Counted from the stretch's first letter, positions 38,598 to 47,689 are shown. The stretch: 64,000 bases of DNA from an uncultured Muribaculaceae bacterium (GCA_910584055.1 CAJTZS010000003.1:62001-126000); one strand, 5' to 3'. Program-made: numbers and translations. The notes: a model not told the origin generated them from the sequence alone.

Positions 38598-40306
38598 TTT
38601 ATAGAGTTCTTTATTAATTTTAGTTCGGCGAGATAGTCGCTATCGTTATTATAATCTACCCATCCCGTGAGAATCAAGGGAGATTCTGGCTTGACTATAG
38701 CCAATGTCTCTTCTATTTTGTGTGGATCATATTCATCAAGGAGGTAGAATGAAGTCTCCCCGTATGTCTTGTTGCGGATGGCGATTTCACCGGTCACTAT
38801 GTTTGCCAATGTGTAGACAAACAGGGCAGGACTCGGGAAATAATTGTCATCGCCGATTGTCTTCTGATAATTTCGGTCGGTAATCAACGAACCGTTGCGG
38901 TTGAAGAGTATGACGGCGATGGCCTCGCGTTCTTGCTGCGGAATATCATTCAAGAGCAGCTCTGCCGCCATAAAACCGAGTTTGCATAGCGAATCCATCT
39001 TGAAGAATTTAGGATAATCGCCGGCAAACTGTCGGTATAGTTCCGTTATTGAGGCATCGGATATTTCTTCCCCCTTCAGATATGTCCCTTCGGGTGAAAT
39101 CCTTATTTTCGAGATGGTTTCGGATGCCCGACATAGAGTGCCCGTTTTCGTTCCGTGGTGTTTGCCGTAGGCTATTCCTGCATTTGAACCTCCGAATCCC
39201 GACAGAATCTTGATGAAAGTCTTTTTTTCGGTATGTCTTATTTCAGGCGAGACCTGAACTTCGTATGTTGTGCCTTTTTTATCAAAGCCCCTTGTGGGAA
39301 GTATGATGCCTTCGTCAATGGCATGCATTGAAAGGATGGTTTCTATTATACCGGCGGCTCCGAGAGTGTGGCCGTAGAAACCTTTGAGACCGTTAGCGGG
39401 GACATCGCCGAGTCCTGCACGATGAAGCGCGATGGATTCCATCTCGTCATTGTAGGCGGTGGCTGTGCCGTGAAGGTTGACAAAAGCCACATCCTCCATG
39501 TCAACATTTTGGAGTAGGTCCGAGAGAACGCGGAATGAACCTTCTCCCGTGCGTGACGGCCCGGAGATATGGTTGGCATCGTTATGGTTGGAGCACGCAA
39601 GAAATTGCCATCTGTTCTCCAGCTCCGCTGCTTTCTCGTTCACATCATTCTCTGCAACACGTTTCAGCACTATGGTGCCGGCGGCTTCTCCTAAGTTTAG
39701 ACCGGCCCGGTCTGAATCAAAAGGTTTGCACGGCTCGGGACTCAATGCTTTGAATGACTGGAATCCTGATATTATGAACCGGGAGAGGAGGTCGCAGCCG
39801 ATAACAACGGCATAATTGTATTTCCCTGTCGATAATGCCCTGACTGCCGCTATCTGTGCGCATACGCCGGAGATACAGGCATTCGACGCAACTATTGGAG
39901 TGTTGCGGTTGCCGAAATATCCGGCGATTTTTTTAGCTGATTCTGCAAGATAGCAACGTGGATCATCAATGTTACCTTCCAGCATGTCCACATTTCCCTT
40001 GGTTGTGGATAGTACAAATAGAACATCGTCATTCTCTGCCTGGAGAGAGCATTCGGCGATGGCTTCCGTGGCGGAGAGTATGCAAAGTTTCTCGAATGTC
40101 GAGAAGTCATCGCAACCTATGGCATGCTTTCCGAACATATCCGAGACCATTTGACGGTCGATCAGCGAACTGCAGAACTCCTCCGGCAATCCGAATGCGC
40201 CTTCATGCTGCCGGATCTTTGTTTCTCCGGCAATCACGCTTTTAAGATTCTCTTCCGATGTGAGACCCAAGGGTGAAATAATGTTGTCCGCGATTTTCGT
40301 TATCAT
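38594..40306 (-). CDS. Ketosynthase with a C-terminal ketosynthase-like extension
   Basis: A 570-residue protein from the ATG at 40306, which overlaps the thioesterase stop as ATGA; the frame continues upstream inside that gene, but a start there is unlikely. Residues 1-~383 are a ketosynthase with Cys144 (SNACISGV), His279 (NLHGTATA), Lys308 and His313 (LKGFYGHT). Residues ~385-570 resemble the N-terminal half of another ketosynthase (SPALFVYTLANIVTGEIAI) with no catalytic Cys. The same architecture appears in the 35956-38205 gene, so both may act as self-contained ketosynthase/partner pairs. Confidence 0.85.
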   Translation of the reverse strand: MITKIADNIISPLGLTSEENLKSVIAGETKIRQHEGAFGLPEEFCSSLIDRQMVSDMFGKHAIGCDDFSTFEKLCILSATEAIAECSLQAENDDVLFVLSTTKGNVDMLEGNIDDPRCYLAESAKKIAGYFGNRNTPIVASNACISGVCAQIAAVRALSTGKYNYAVVIGCDLLSRFIISGFQSFKALSPEPCKPFDSDRAGLNLGEAAGTIVLKRVAENDVNEKAAELENRWQFLACSNHNDANHISGPSRTGEGSFRVLSDLLQNVDMEDVAFVNLHGTATAYNDEMESIALHRAGLGDVPANGLKGFYGHTLGAAGIIETILSMHAIDEGIILPTRGFDKKGTTYEVQVSPEIRHTEKKTFIKILSGFGGSNAGIAYGKHHGTKTGTLCRASETISKIRISPEGTYLKGEEISDASITELYRQFAGDYPKFFKMDSLCKLGFMAAELLLNDIPQQEREAIAVILFNRNGSLITDRNYQKTIGDDNYFPSPALFVYTLANIVTGEIAIRNKTYGETSFYLLDEYDPHKIEETLAIVKPESPLILTGWVDYNNDSDYLAELKLIKNSIN

Positions 40307-40722
40307 AACACCTCCCATTTCTCTTTCCATTTGCGATAGAATTCCGGATTTTCCCATACGAGTTGGTAATTCCGGTCCATAAATACCTGTACAGAACGTC
40401 CCGTGGCGATTACCGAGCCGTCGCAATCATCTATGATTTCATAATCGAACACGATTTTTGCTGCTTCTGTCGGCACATAAGTTATGACGACAGAGGGCTG
40501 CATCTCATAGACAAGCGGCTTTTTATATTTGAAAGACAATTCCACGAGCGGTGCAAAATAGCCGTTGGAGAAAATGGTCATGTATCCCAATCCATATTTC
40601 TTGCCGAACGCCTCCCTTGCGTCTTCGAAATAGAGGGTGTAAGAGCCATGCCATACTATATTCATCGAGTCAACCTCGCTGAAGCGTATGTCGAATTTAT
40701 GTGAAGCTGTCAGTTTATTCAT
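40303..40722 (-). CDS. 4-hydroxybenzoyl-CoA-type thioesterase
   Basis: A 139-residue hotdog protein with RFSEVDSMNIVWHGSYTLYFEDAREAF, the 4HBT active-site region (Asp17 and following), and VFDYEIIDDCDGSVIATG. It corresponds to the ApeK-type thioesterase and could release or proofread acyl-ACP intermediates. It overlaps both neighbours (4 and 8 nt). Confidence 0.87.
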   Translation of the reverse strand: MNKLTASHKFDIRFSEVDSMNIVWHGSYTLYFEDAREAFGKKYGLGYMTIFSNGYFAPLVELSFKYKKPLVYEMQPSVVITYVPTEAAKIVFDYEIIDDCDGSVIATGRSVQVFMDRNYQLVWENPEFYRKWKEKWEVL

Positions 40723-41155
40723 CTTTCTCTTGAACGTTGCTCACCGCAATCTTCATTTCCCCATCTGCGATTATTTCATCCCCCATCTTCACCGATGCCG
40801 AGACCAGTGTCATCCCGAACACTTCTTCTATCACTGAGATTGTTGTCGTTATCTCCTCTCTTGCCTTGGGAAGGCGGTGAATCCGGAGATTCCTCACCGC
40901 ACCGATGAAACCTATCTGTATTCCCTTCTTCAGGATGTATTTATTGATATATCCGATACGGGTGGCGCAGGTCTGGGCAATGTTCTCGATCACTCCGGAA
41001 GGGGTGAACACTCCTCCTTCAACAAAGATATTCTCATCGGAAATCTTCGTTGCCGTTACGGTGTCCACATCGTCGTAATGAGTGAGGCGTCCCACCATTA
41101 CAAACGGTTCCCGCTGCGGGAGCAATTCGTGTATGTCAATCTTTTCTAAATCCAT
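40715..41155 (-). CDS. FabZ-like dehydratase (ApeP-like)
   Basis: A 146-residue hotdog protein starting DIHELLPQREPFVMVGRL, the characteristic start of ApeP/FabZ-like dehydratases, followed by GGVFTPSGVIENIAQTCAT. The usual HFPG motif is absent here, replaced by GVFTP, so catalysis may depend on its partner dehydratase (33943-34326), as reported for ApeI/ApeP pairs. It overlaps the acyltransferase gene by 20 nt. Confidence 0.83.
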   Translation of the reverse strand: MDLEKIDIHELLPQREPFVMVGRLTHYDDVDTVTATKISDENIFVEGGVFTPSGVIENIAQTCATRIGYINKYILKKGIQIGFIGAVRNLRIHRLPKAREEITTTISVIEEVFGMTLVSASVKMGDEIIADGEMKIAVSNVQEKDE

Positions 41156-42047
41156 TGTCTTCCCAGAAATTGAAATAGTTGTACCATTGGGTCGGGTATT
41201 CCCTCACTGTCTTTTCAAGCGTTTCTACATATTTGCGGGCTAAAGCGGCCGCCTTGGCTTTTGTGTTGCCCTCGGTCTCGGCTTCAATCCGGGTGACTGT
41301 GGCTGTATAACGCCTGGCTCCTGTCTTCATCACCGACACGAAAAGCATCGGCGCGTTCCTGACCGCTGCGAGCACGAAGGGTCCCTGAGGGAACTTGGCG
41401 TCATGCCCTAAAAATTCGCAGGAAAAAGCTTTCTGTGACCCGAAAACACGGTCGGCGGGCATGCTCAGTATCTCTCCGTCTGCAAGTGCCTGATTAATCT
41501 CGAAGAGATGTGACATGTCCTGTCTCATTGGGATCATGTGGATGTTGTTGCTTTCGAAAAGTCTGGTCCGGTTTGCCATCACACTTTCCTTCTCCCCTCC
41601 GAACACCATGGCATTAAAGCGTTTCTCCGGAGTGCGTAATGAATAGCCGGCAATCTCATAGTTCCCTATATGTGAGCTTAGCTGGATGAAACCTTCAAGG
41701 CGTTCGCTGAGTTTCTTGAACTCGTCAAAGCCTACTACATCGATGCGGAACTTTTTGCCTGCATACATGGCGAAACGGTCAATCACCACCTGGGAGAATG
41801 CGCAATGGTTTTTATATGTCATCCACGCGGCTTTCATTCTTCCATACTGCATCCCTTGGCGATAGAAGGAATAGATTGCACTCCGTGCCTTTGCATTCAC
41901 CATCAAAGTAGGCGGCACAACAAACAGGTATGTAAAAGCGTAGAGAAGACGCACGTCGATAACTTTCAGGAATCTGATAAGCCACCGGTGCATCCACCCG
42001 TTGCCGTAGGTCGTGCCTACCCATTTATCGTGTTTAAGTTCGCTCAA
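41136..42047 (-). CDS. LpxL/HtrB-like lipid acyltransferase
   Basis: A 303-residue protein with an N-terminal amphipathic or membrane segment (VRLLYAFTYLFVVPP) and the LpxL motif SSHIGNYE (the H-x4-E site), followed by LFESNNIHMIPMRQD and SMPADRVFG. Such enzymes transfer acyl chains to lipid A-like acceptors; in APE clusters one probably attaches the polyene or an acyl chain to the lipid anchor. The start is a TTG overlapping the ACP stop (TTGA); an ATG at 41993 is possible. It sits at the inner membrane. Confidence 0.83.
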   Translation of the reverse strand: MSELKHDKWVGTTYGNGWMHRWLIRFLKVIDVRLLYAFTYLFVVPPTLMVNAKARSAIYSFYRQGMQYGRMKAAWMTYKNHCAFSQVVIDRFAMYAGKKFRIDVVGFDEFKKLSERLEGFIQLSSHIGNYEIAGYSLRTPEKRFNAMVFGGEKESVMANRTRLFESNNIHMIPMRQDMSHLFEINQALADGEILSMPADRVFGSQKAFSCEFLGHDAKFPQGPFVLAAVRNAPMLFVSVMKTGARRYTATVTRIEAETEGNTKAKAAALARKYVETLEKTVREYPTQWYNYFNFWEDNGFRKD

Positions 42048-42289
42048 CCTTTGACTTTTTTCTCTATGTAGCTATAGAAATCGCTGAGGGTTTTGACCCC
42101 GGCCATTTCTTCGGGTTTGATTTTGAATCCGAAATTTTTCTCTACAATCACCACGATATCAACAAAATCAAGGCTGTCGATGCCCACATCTTCCTTGAGA
42201 CGGGCATCGGGGAAGATTTTCTCTTCATCTACTTCAAGATCCTCAATGAGGAAATCTCTTACTTTACTTTCTATCTCGTTTCTATTCAT
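42044..42289 (-). CDS. Acyl carrier protein
   Basis: An 81-residue ACP with the phosphopantetheine site VGIDSLDFVD (Ser39). It is shorter and more acidic than the other ACP in the cluster and could serve the starter unit or the acyltransferase step. It ends in TTGA overlap with the acyltransferase gene and follows the methyltransferase gene by 12 bp across heptamer repeats. Confidence 0.93.
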   Translation of the reverse strand: MNRNEIESKVRDFLIEDLEVDEEKIFPDARLKEDVGIDSLDFVDIVVIVEKNFGFKIKPEEMAGVKTLSDFYSYIEKKVKG

Positions 42290-42296
42290 TTATGAT

Positions 42297-42320
42297 AATG
42301 TTTAATGCTTAATGTTTAAT
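42297..42320. repeat. Heptamer repeat at the methyltransferase 3' end
   Basis: TTTAATG/CTTAATG units cover the ACP-methyltransferase spacer and encode the last methyltransferase residues (LNIKH), the same residues found in the KS fusion linker. Confidence 0.7.
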
Positions 42321-43408
42321 CTGCAGACCAATATGGAGTGGCCTTGACCGAGAGAGTCGTGCACGGTCTCAATCTCAAGTCCCGCTTCCTTTATCAGCCT
42401 TTCCATATCTTCCGAATGATACATCTTGCTGTTGCCGTTGGCTATGGCGGTGAAATAAAGGCTTGTCAGCGTGAGGCATAAAGCGGCGGGTTCGAATCTC
42501 TGACGGTCCCAGAGCGTTTCCATGATGTAGAGGCGCGAGTCTTCTGTCATCACTTTAGATGCGCGGCGCAGGATGCTTACAATCTGTTCTTCGCTGAAAC
42601 AGTCGAGGAACTGACTCATCCATATGGCGTCGAATTTGCGGTCGGCGGGCATTTCCGTTGTTTCATCGAGCAGATCGATTCCCATTCCGTCGATACGTTC
42701 CGCACCTTCTTTCCCTTCGATATTGGCTTTCATCATTCCGATCTGTTGAGGGAGATCGAGAATTGTTACCTTCACCTCTTTGTCGTAGGCTACGCAACGG
42801 AGTGCCCACCTCCCGGTATTGCCTCCTACGTCGAGAAGGGTGCGTGGCCTGTCGGCAAAGACAATCTTCAAGGCTTCGTCGAAGGAATGGTCTGAGTAGA
42901 AATGGTCGAAATCAAACCAGCTCTTCTGAATGTTCGCAGGAAGAGAGGACAGCCCTTCATATACTGTCGGCCAGTCGCCAAGTGTCTTGAGCCCTGCTGG
43001 CTTACCCTCCTTAAGTGCTTCCTCAAGATTGAACCAGCCCAGGTAGTTGACGTCATGATTGAAGTTGATGTTGACTCTTGTGGCTGGGTCGTTGATCAGG
43101 AACCATCCGGTCTTGGAGATGCGGAATCTGTCGGTCTTGTCATCAATCAAGACGATACCGATGCAGAGTGACGCTTCCAACAGACATTTGGCGGCATACA
43201 CCGAGAGGTTGGCTTTCTGAGCCACCTCTTCTATTGTCATGCCGCTCTTGCTGTCGCGCAGCATGTCCATGATGCCGGTGGAGAGCATTATGCGGGCTGT
43301 CTGGAATATGACAGGACCAAAAGCGATGAACTCCGCGAGGCGCTGTGCCTCGCGGGCGTTCATCGTTTCTTTGGTGTATCTATCCTTCAGTTCAGGAAAT
43401 AAATTCAT
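42302..43408 (-). CDS. SAM-dependent O-methyltransferase
   Basis: A 368-residue protein of the plant-like/acetylserotonin O-methyltransferase type. The N-terminal ~100 residues include a winged-helix dimerisation region (TIEEVAQKANLSVYAAKCLLEA). The Rossmann domain has LLDVGGNTGRWAL (SAM motif I), TILDLPQQIGMM and WMSQFLDCFSEEQ. In an aryl polyene pathway it most likely methylates the aryl head or the chain end. It is followed 14 bp upstream by an exported-protein gene. Confidence 0.85.
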   Translation of the reverse strand: MNLFPELKDRYTKETMNAREAQRLAEFIAFGPVIFQTARIMLSTGIMDMLRDSKSGMTIEEVAQKANLSVYAAKCLLEASLCIGIVLIDDKTDRFRISKTGWFLINDPATRVNINFNHDVNYLGWFNLEEALKEGKPAGLKTLGDWPTVYEGLSSLPANIQKSWFDFDHFYSDHSFDEALKIVFADRPRTLLDVGGNTGRWALRCVAYDKEVKVTILDLPQQIGMMKANIEGKEGAERIDGMGIDLLDETTEMPADRKFDAIWMSQFLDCFSEEQIVSILRRASKVMTEDSRLYIMETLWDRQRFEPAALCLTLTSLYFTAIANGNSKMYHSEDMERLIKEAGLEIETVHDSLGQGHSILVCRLNIKH

Positions 43409-43422
43409 TTGGATTTCTGAAT

Positions 43423-43986
43423 TTATTTGTTTTTGGCTTTGCCCACGAGCTTGGCGAGATCTTTTGCAAGGTCCTGGTATGCGAGCACCCTGCGGGCCTC
43501 GTTGCTGTATGCCGCGCTGCCTGAACAGTCAAACTCTAAGGTTGCAACAACTGATTTGTCAGAAAGCTTCACCACATCGACAGTTCCTTCGATGTGTGCT
43601 CCGCGGGCGAAACCTCCGAATGCGATGGCCGCACCGAGTGAACCGTAATGGAATTTATCTACATGGATTATGAATTCATACTGCGCTGCATCTTCATCGT
43701 CAGTGATCTGGGCATATTTTTTATCTTTCTTGTTGAAAAGCACATCGAATGCCGCTTCTCCTGCCGCAACTTCTGCGGGATAATCCTTTTCCCAGTCCGG
43801 ACCTTTTTCTTTGAGGAACTCGGCGGGAGCTTTGTCTTCGATTGTCATCTTGGAATAATCCCAAGTTACGAGCACGCGGGCATCAGGGTTCTTGAGGTCT
43901 TTCATGCTGCCGCTTTTAACTTCGGCGTCAGCCCATGCTGTCAGTGACGTCACCACTGCCGCTATGAAAAGTAAATACTTTTTCAT
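43423..43986 (-). CDS. Exported protein of unknown function
   Basis: A 187-residue protein with a signal peptide ending AWADA. The mature part contains ARVLVTWDYSKM near the N-terminus and a long strand region (YEFIIHVDKFHYGSLGAAIAFGGFARG), then a Lys-rich tail. Not recognised. It resembles its neighbour at 44072-44632 in size and in having a GGxxxGGG-like middle, suggesting a family of small outer-membrane or periplasmic accessory proteins of the cluster. Confidence 0.6.
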   Translation of the reverse strand: MKKYLLFIAAVVTSLTAWADAEVKSGSMKDLKNPDARVLVTWDYSKMTIEDKAPAEFLKEKGPDWEKDYPAEVAAGEAAFDVLFNKKDKKYAQITDDEDAAQYEFIIHVDKFHYGSLGAAIAFGGFARGAHIEGTVDVVKLSDKSVVATLEFDCSGSAAYSNEARRVLAYQDLAKDLAKLVGKAKNK

Positions 43987-44007
43987 AATTCTTTCTTTAA
44001 TTTAAGT

Positions 44008-44069
44008 GGGGTTTTAAATAGGGTTTAATGGGGCGGGATGGGGCTTTATGGGGAGAGAAGAGGGCTGGG
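44008..44069 (+). other. G-rich tract with quadruplex potential
   Basis: Eight runs of three or four Gs within 62 bp on the plus strand, in the gap between two exported-protein genes of the cluster. The transcript from the operon would be C-rich here. Confidence 0.6.
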
Positions 44070-44071
44070 CG

Positions 44072-44632
44072 TTATTTGGCGTGGTAGATTAAATCGCACA
44101 GATATTCACCCAGATCGCTGAAACATTGTTTCAGCCCCGGGTATCCGGGCATCGCGCCTCCCATGATGGTCCCGTGCATCTTAAGGATCTCAACCACAGC
44201 GAAAGGTTCAGTCTCGCCCCGTTTGTAGAATTCAGCATATCCGCTGATTGAAGATCCTCCTCCAAAGGATTTTGACCCCATCTGCAGTGTCTTGATTATT
44301 ATCTGTAGATGAAAGTCGGCATCGTCGGATGTGGTGACCTTCGGACCGTTCTCTATGTCCTTGTCCCAACGGTCGCAGAACCATTCCATCATCTCGGGCA
44401 CATATCGGTCGAATGTCTCCATGTTGCTCTGGTAGTCATTGACGATATACTCCGCAAGGGGTTTGCGGTTGGCGCGGGTCTTGCTGAAATCTGCCGTGCA
44501 GCTTATCGTGCCGCCCTTCCCTTTGAGTGGCAGGAGAGTGCCGCTCTTGAGACGCAAGGGGTTTGTCTTGGCTGCGACCATGCCGCAGCTAAGGACAAAC
44601 ACCATGAGAAGTAATATTGACTTTTTAATCAT
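44072..44632 (-). CDS. Exported protein of unknown function
   Basis: A 186-residue protein with a signal peptide (LLLMVFVLSCGMVAAK). The mature domain has KGGTISCTADFSKTRANRKPLAEYIVND and a pattern (FHLQIIIKTLQMGSKSFGGGSS) with alternating strands, ending LGEYLCDLIYHAK. It is probably periplasmic or outer-membrane associated; not recognised. It lies 10 bp after the beta-barrel gene on the operon strand. Confidence 0.6.
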   Translation of the reverse strand: MIKKSILLLMVFVLSCGMVAAKTNPLRLKSGTLLPLKGKGGTISCTADFSKTRANRKPLAEYIVNDYQSNMETFDRYVPEMMEWFCDRWDKDIENGPKVTTSDDADFHLQIIIKTLQMGSKSFGGGSSISGYAEFYKRGETEPFAVVEILKMHGTIMGGAMPGYPGLKQCFSDLGEYLCDLIYHAK

Positions 44633-44642
44633 TTGTCAATTA

Positions 44643-45215
44643 TTAGAAATGTACACCAACGCGGAGTGCCAGTCCACTAAAAGAGCGGCTCCATGTTGTT
44701 TCATGATATGAATCATATTCATCTTTATAAGAATCAGATCCACTCCATATGCTATAACCGAGGCTCACGTCGAGACCAAAACGTTTCGTTATGTTAAATG
44801 TGCAACCGGCAGCCAGAGAGCCGTAGAAACAGCCATCTTCTTCAACGCCTTCATAACCGCCTCCTAATCGCAAACCTACAAACGGAGAAATTCTTTTCTT
44901 ACGGAGGAAATTATAGCGACCTTCTGCAAAAACAGCAAAGTTCCCGGAATAATCACTTTCATCAACTGAATGTCTTCCCTGTCCCGGCTCAGTATAAGTG
45001 ACATAATTGGCATCAATGCCTGCTCCGACAAAAAGTCCCTGGATGAGTTCGACTCCGTGGCTTGTGCTGATTCCTGCCATGACTCCTGTGCCATAATAAT
45101 CAGCTGGTATGAATACTCCGCCGTTTGTTTCAACGTAACCTTTGTATCTCAGTTCGGCAGAAGCGGAAGTTGCCATGAAGAACATGGCTGCGATCATGAA
45201 AAGAATTTTTTTCAT
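44643..45215 (-). CDS. Outer-membrane beta-barrel protein
   Basis: A 190-residue protein with a signal peptide ending SASAE. It has the features of a small eight-strand barrel: alternating hydrophobic strands, YNFLRKKRISPFVGLRLGGGYEG, and a final strand ending GLALRVGVHF with a terminal Phe. It could help hold or export the pigment at the outer membrane. Related in style to the 45392-46297 protein. Confidence 0.75.
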   Translation of the reverse strand: MKKILFMIAAMFFMATSASAELRYKGYVETNGGVFIPADYYGTGVMAGISTSHGVELIQGLFVGAGIDANYVTYTEPGQGRHSVDESDYSGNFAVFAEGRYNFLRKKRISPFVGLRLGGGYEGVEEDGCFYGSLAAGCTFNITKRFGLDVSLGYSIWSGSDSYKDEYDSYHETTWSRSFSGLALRVGVHF

Positions 45216-45360
45216 CGTTTTGTTGTCAATCAGGTTCTGAAATTACACTTTTCGTCTTGAACGTGGCTGAACCTTCTTTATGACCCGTTCAAGACACCTT
45301 GTTTAATTACGTAATGAAACCCACTTTCCGAGTAATACAAACAAAACGAAATATATTTTC

Positions 45361-45369
45361 GGGGGGGGG
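45361..45369 (+). repeat. Homopolymer of nine Gs
   Basis: A poly-G run about 145 bp upstream of the beta-barrel gene, in the 176-bp gap between two exported-protein genes. Such tracts can vary in length by slippage. Confidence 0.7.
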
Positions 45370-45391
45370 TAAATCCCTGATATATAATTAG

Positions 45392-46297
45392 TTAAAAATC
45401 AAAAGCAACGCTAATTGCAATTCCGTTGAGGATTTCGCGGCTTGTTGACCAGCGTTCAACGGGGTTGCGGTGGCTGTAATCATACCAATATTCCGTGACT
45501 TCAGCCGACTGGAGATGATAGCCGATGCCGAATCCGAGACCGATTTTCTTGTGCCCGAAATAGAAATGGCAACCAATTTCCGGAGCGAAGAACACTCCGG
45601 TGAGGTCCACCGCGTTATATCCGAGTTTCACATCCAGGTAGGGGGAGAAATTTTTACGGAAAACATTATGTAGCTCTCCTCTGAAATTGGCGAATATCGG
45701 CACACTCGTATAAGTTGTGCTGTCGTCCCAGATGTCTTCATACTCCCACCATCCGGTTATGCCGACTCCGGCACCTACGAAAATTTCCGGCGTAATCTGC
45801 ACGCCATGTGTGGTGAAAAGCATTACGCGGTCGAGATCATAGTCACCGACCCCAATAACCGCCGACAAACCGACGAACCCGCGATAGCGCGGGGCCTTTT
45901 CCCATCCGTATGGTTTATAATCCCATCTGTCGCGACAGCTCTGCCGGTCGTCGCGCCCGTAGGTATAGGTGTATTTATAATTGTAATTATGATTTTGTCG
46001 GCAGCCGTCGTCGTAGTTATAATCATAGCTACGTTCGGTGTAAGTGTCGGATTCGTTTCTTTTAAAAGGCTTCTCCTTCGTGATTTTCTGCACTTCCGAC
46101 ATCTGATAGACGAATATATTGCCATCGGCGGTCTGTATCTTTACCGACTTCTCGGGCACAAGTTCCAGAATCACGCCCCGGATTACACTTCCGTTCTTGA
46201 GGTAGACTACTTCCTGCATTTCCGCGGCGTTTGCGCCTAAGGCAGCGGCCATGACCATGCACATGATTGCAAAAAATTTCAGGATGGCGTGTTTCAT
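45392..46297 (-). CDS. Outer-membrane beta-barrel protein with N-terminal domain
   Basis: A 301-residue protein with a signal peptide ending GANAA. The first ~50 mature residues (MQEVVYLKNGSVIRGVILELVPEKS) resemble a small beta domain also found before outer-membrane barrels. A Tyr/Asn/Asp-rich linker (SYDYNYDDGCRQNHNYNYKY) follows, then a barrel with alternating strands ending ILNGIAISVAFDF. Probably the outer-membrane partner of the cluster. Confidence 0.72.
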   Translation of the reverse strand: MKHAILKFFAIMCMVMAAALGANAAEMQEVVYLKNGSVIRGVILELVPEKSVKIQTADGNIFVYQMSEVQKITKEKPFKRNESDTYTERSYDYNYDDGCRQNHNYNYKYTYTYGRDDRQSCRDRWDYKPYGWEKAPRYRGFVGLSAVIGVGDYDLDRVMLFTTHGVQITPEIFVGAGVGITGWWEYEDIWDDSTTYTSVPIFANFRGELHNVFRKNFSPYLDVKLGYNAVDLTGVFFAPEIGCHFYFGHKKIGLGFGIGYHLQSAEVTEYWYDYSHRNPVERWSTSREILNGIAISVAFDF

Positions 46298-46439
46298 AAT
46301 GTGCGGTTTTAATACAAATCCAAATATCGGATAGCTCTTTCCTCCACAAAATTATAAAATTTTGCCGACAAAAACCAATAATCTCCGATTAATATTTAAT
46401 TTATTCAGATTTTGAGGGCGTTGCATGACTCTCTTTTGT

Positions 46440-47660
46440 TTATGGTTTGCGGATGACGAGGGCGGAGTTGGTGCCGCCGAAGCCGAAGGAGTTGGAGAGG
46501 ATGATGTCGAGGGGCGTGTCAACCCTGTCGCGTGCGATGTTCAGCCGGACTGCCGCCTCGCATGGTTCTACGAGGTTGATGTTGGGAGCCACGAAGTTGT
46601 TCTGCATCATGATGACGCTATACACTATCTCGCTCGCTCCTGCCATCCAGCATTCGTGACCTGTCATCGATTTGGTGCTGCTGATCAAGGCTTTCTTCCC
46701 CCGGAACAGGCGGTCGAGGGCCATTGCCTCGTATTCATCGCCCTGAGGCGTGGAGGTGGCGTGGGCGTTGATATAGTCGATGTCGTCGGGAGTTACCCCT
46801 GCATCCTCCATTGCGCGGGTCATGGCTTTTACTGAGCCGTCGTCGCTTGGCTGGGAAATGCCACCTCCGTTTGATGAGAAGCCATAACCAATCACCTCCG
46901 CAAGTATGTCGGCACCTCTGGCGACAGCGTGGTCGTAATCCTCCAGCACGAGAGCAGCTGCCCCGCCGCTGGGTATGAGCCCGTCGCGGGATGCATCGAA
47001 CGGGCGTGAAGCTTTGGTCGGCTCATCTATGCGGACAGAGAAAGCGTTAAGGGCATCGAACGTGGCCATCGAATAGTAGTTGGTTTCCTGAGCGCCACCG
47101 GCAAGCACCATATCCTGAAGACCGAGCTTGATCATCATATATGCGAGCCCGATGGAGTGGGAGCCGCTGGCGCACGCCGCGCTGACAGTGAAATTGATTC
47201 CCTTGAGATGGAATATCGTGGAGAGGTTCATGTTCACAGTGGAGTTCATCGACTGGAATATGAATCCTGACCCCAAGAGGGCGGAGTCGTGTTTCTCCTT
47301 CATGATCTCTGTGGCCTCTATCACCGGTTTGGCCGATGAGTCATTACCGAAAATCACACCTACTTCATTATTGAGGAGATACTCATCAGACACCTTTGCC
47401 TGATTGAAAGCCTCTTTGGATGCCATGAAAGCGTATTCCGCTTCTTCCGAAAGGCAGACACGCTGGCGGCGGTCGATAAGACCCTTCAGCTTAGGGCGTT
47501 CCACAATTCCTGTCAGCGGTGAACGGTAGCCGTATTCGCTGCGTTCCGGCTCGATTCCTATTCCCGATTTGCCGTTATATAACGAATCCTTGACCTCTTC
47601 TATGTTTTTCCCGATGCATGACCATATCCCCATGCCCGTTATCACTACTCTTCTACTCAT
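46440..47660 (-). CDS. Beta-ketoacyl-ACP synthase (FabF/FabB-like)
   Basis: A 406-residue ketosynthase with Cys163 (VSAACASGSH), His300 (NAHATSTP), Lys330 and His335 (STKSMTGHE), and the end NSFGFGGTNSALVIRK. It is complete and of ordinary length, unlike the two extended ketosynthases. Its position matches ApeR-type ketosynthases, perhaps for the first or last extension. The downstream ketoreductase gene is 29 bp upstream on the operon strand. Confidence 0.92.
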   Translation of the reverse strand: MSRRVVITGMGIWSCIGKNIEEVKDSLYNGKSGIGIEPERSEYGYRSPLTGIVERPKLKGLIDRRQRVCLSEEAEYAFMASKEAFNQAKVSDEYLLNNEVGVIFGNDSSAKPVIEATEIMKEKHDSALLGSGFIFQSMNSTVNMNLSTIFHLKGINFTVSAACASGSHSIGLAYMMIKLGLQDMVLAGGAQETNYYSMATFDALNAFSVRIDEPTKASRPFDASRDGLIPSGGAAALVLEDYDHAVARGADILAEVIGYGFSSNGGGISQPSDDGSVKAMTRAMEDAGVTPDDIDYINAHATSTPQGDEYEAMALDRLFRGKKALISSTKSMTGHECWMAGASEIVYSVIMMQNNFVAPNINLVEPCEAAVRLNIARDRVDTPLDIILSNSFGFGGTNSALVIRKP

Positions 47661-47689
47661 ATCTCAATTCCTGATTCCACATTAAACAT

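Noticed and set aside
41981..41996. REP-like CACCGGTGCATCC in the acyltransferase gene
   Set aside because: Only a partial match, without flank or full palindrome; fits ordinary coding sequence.
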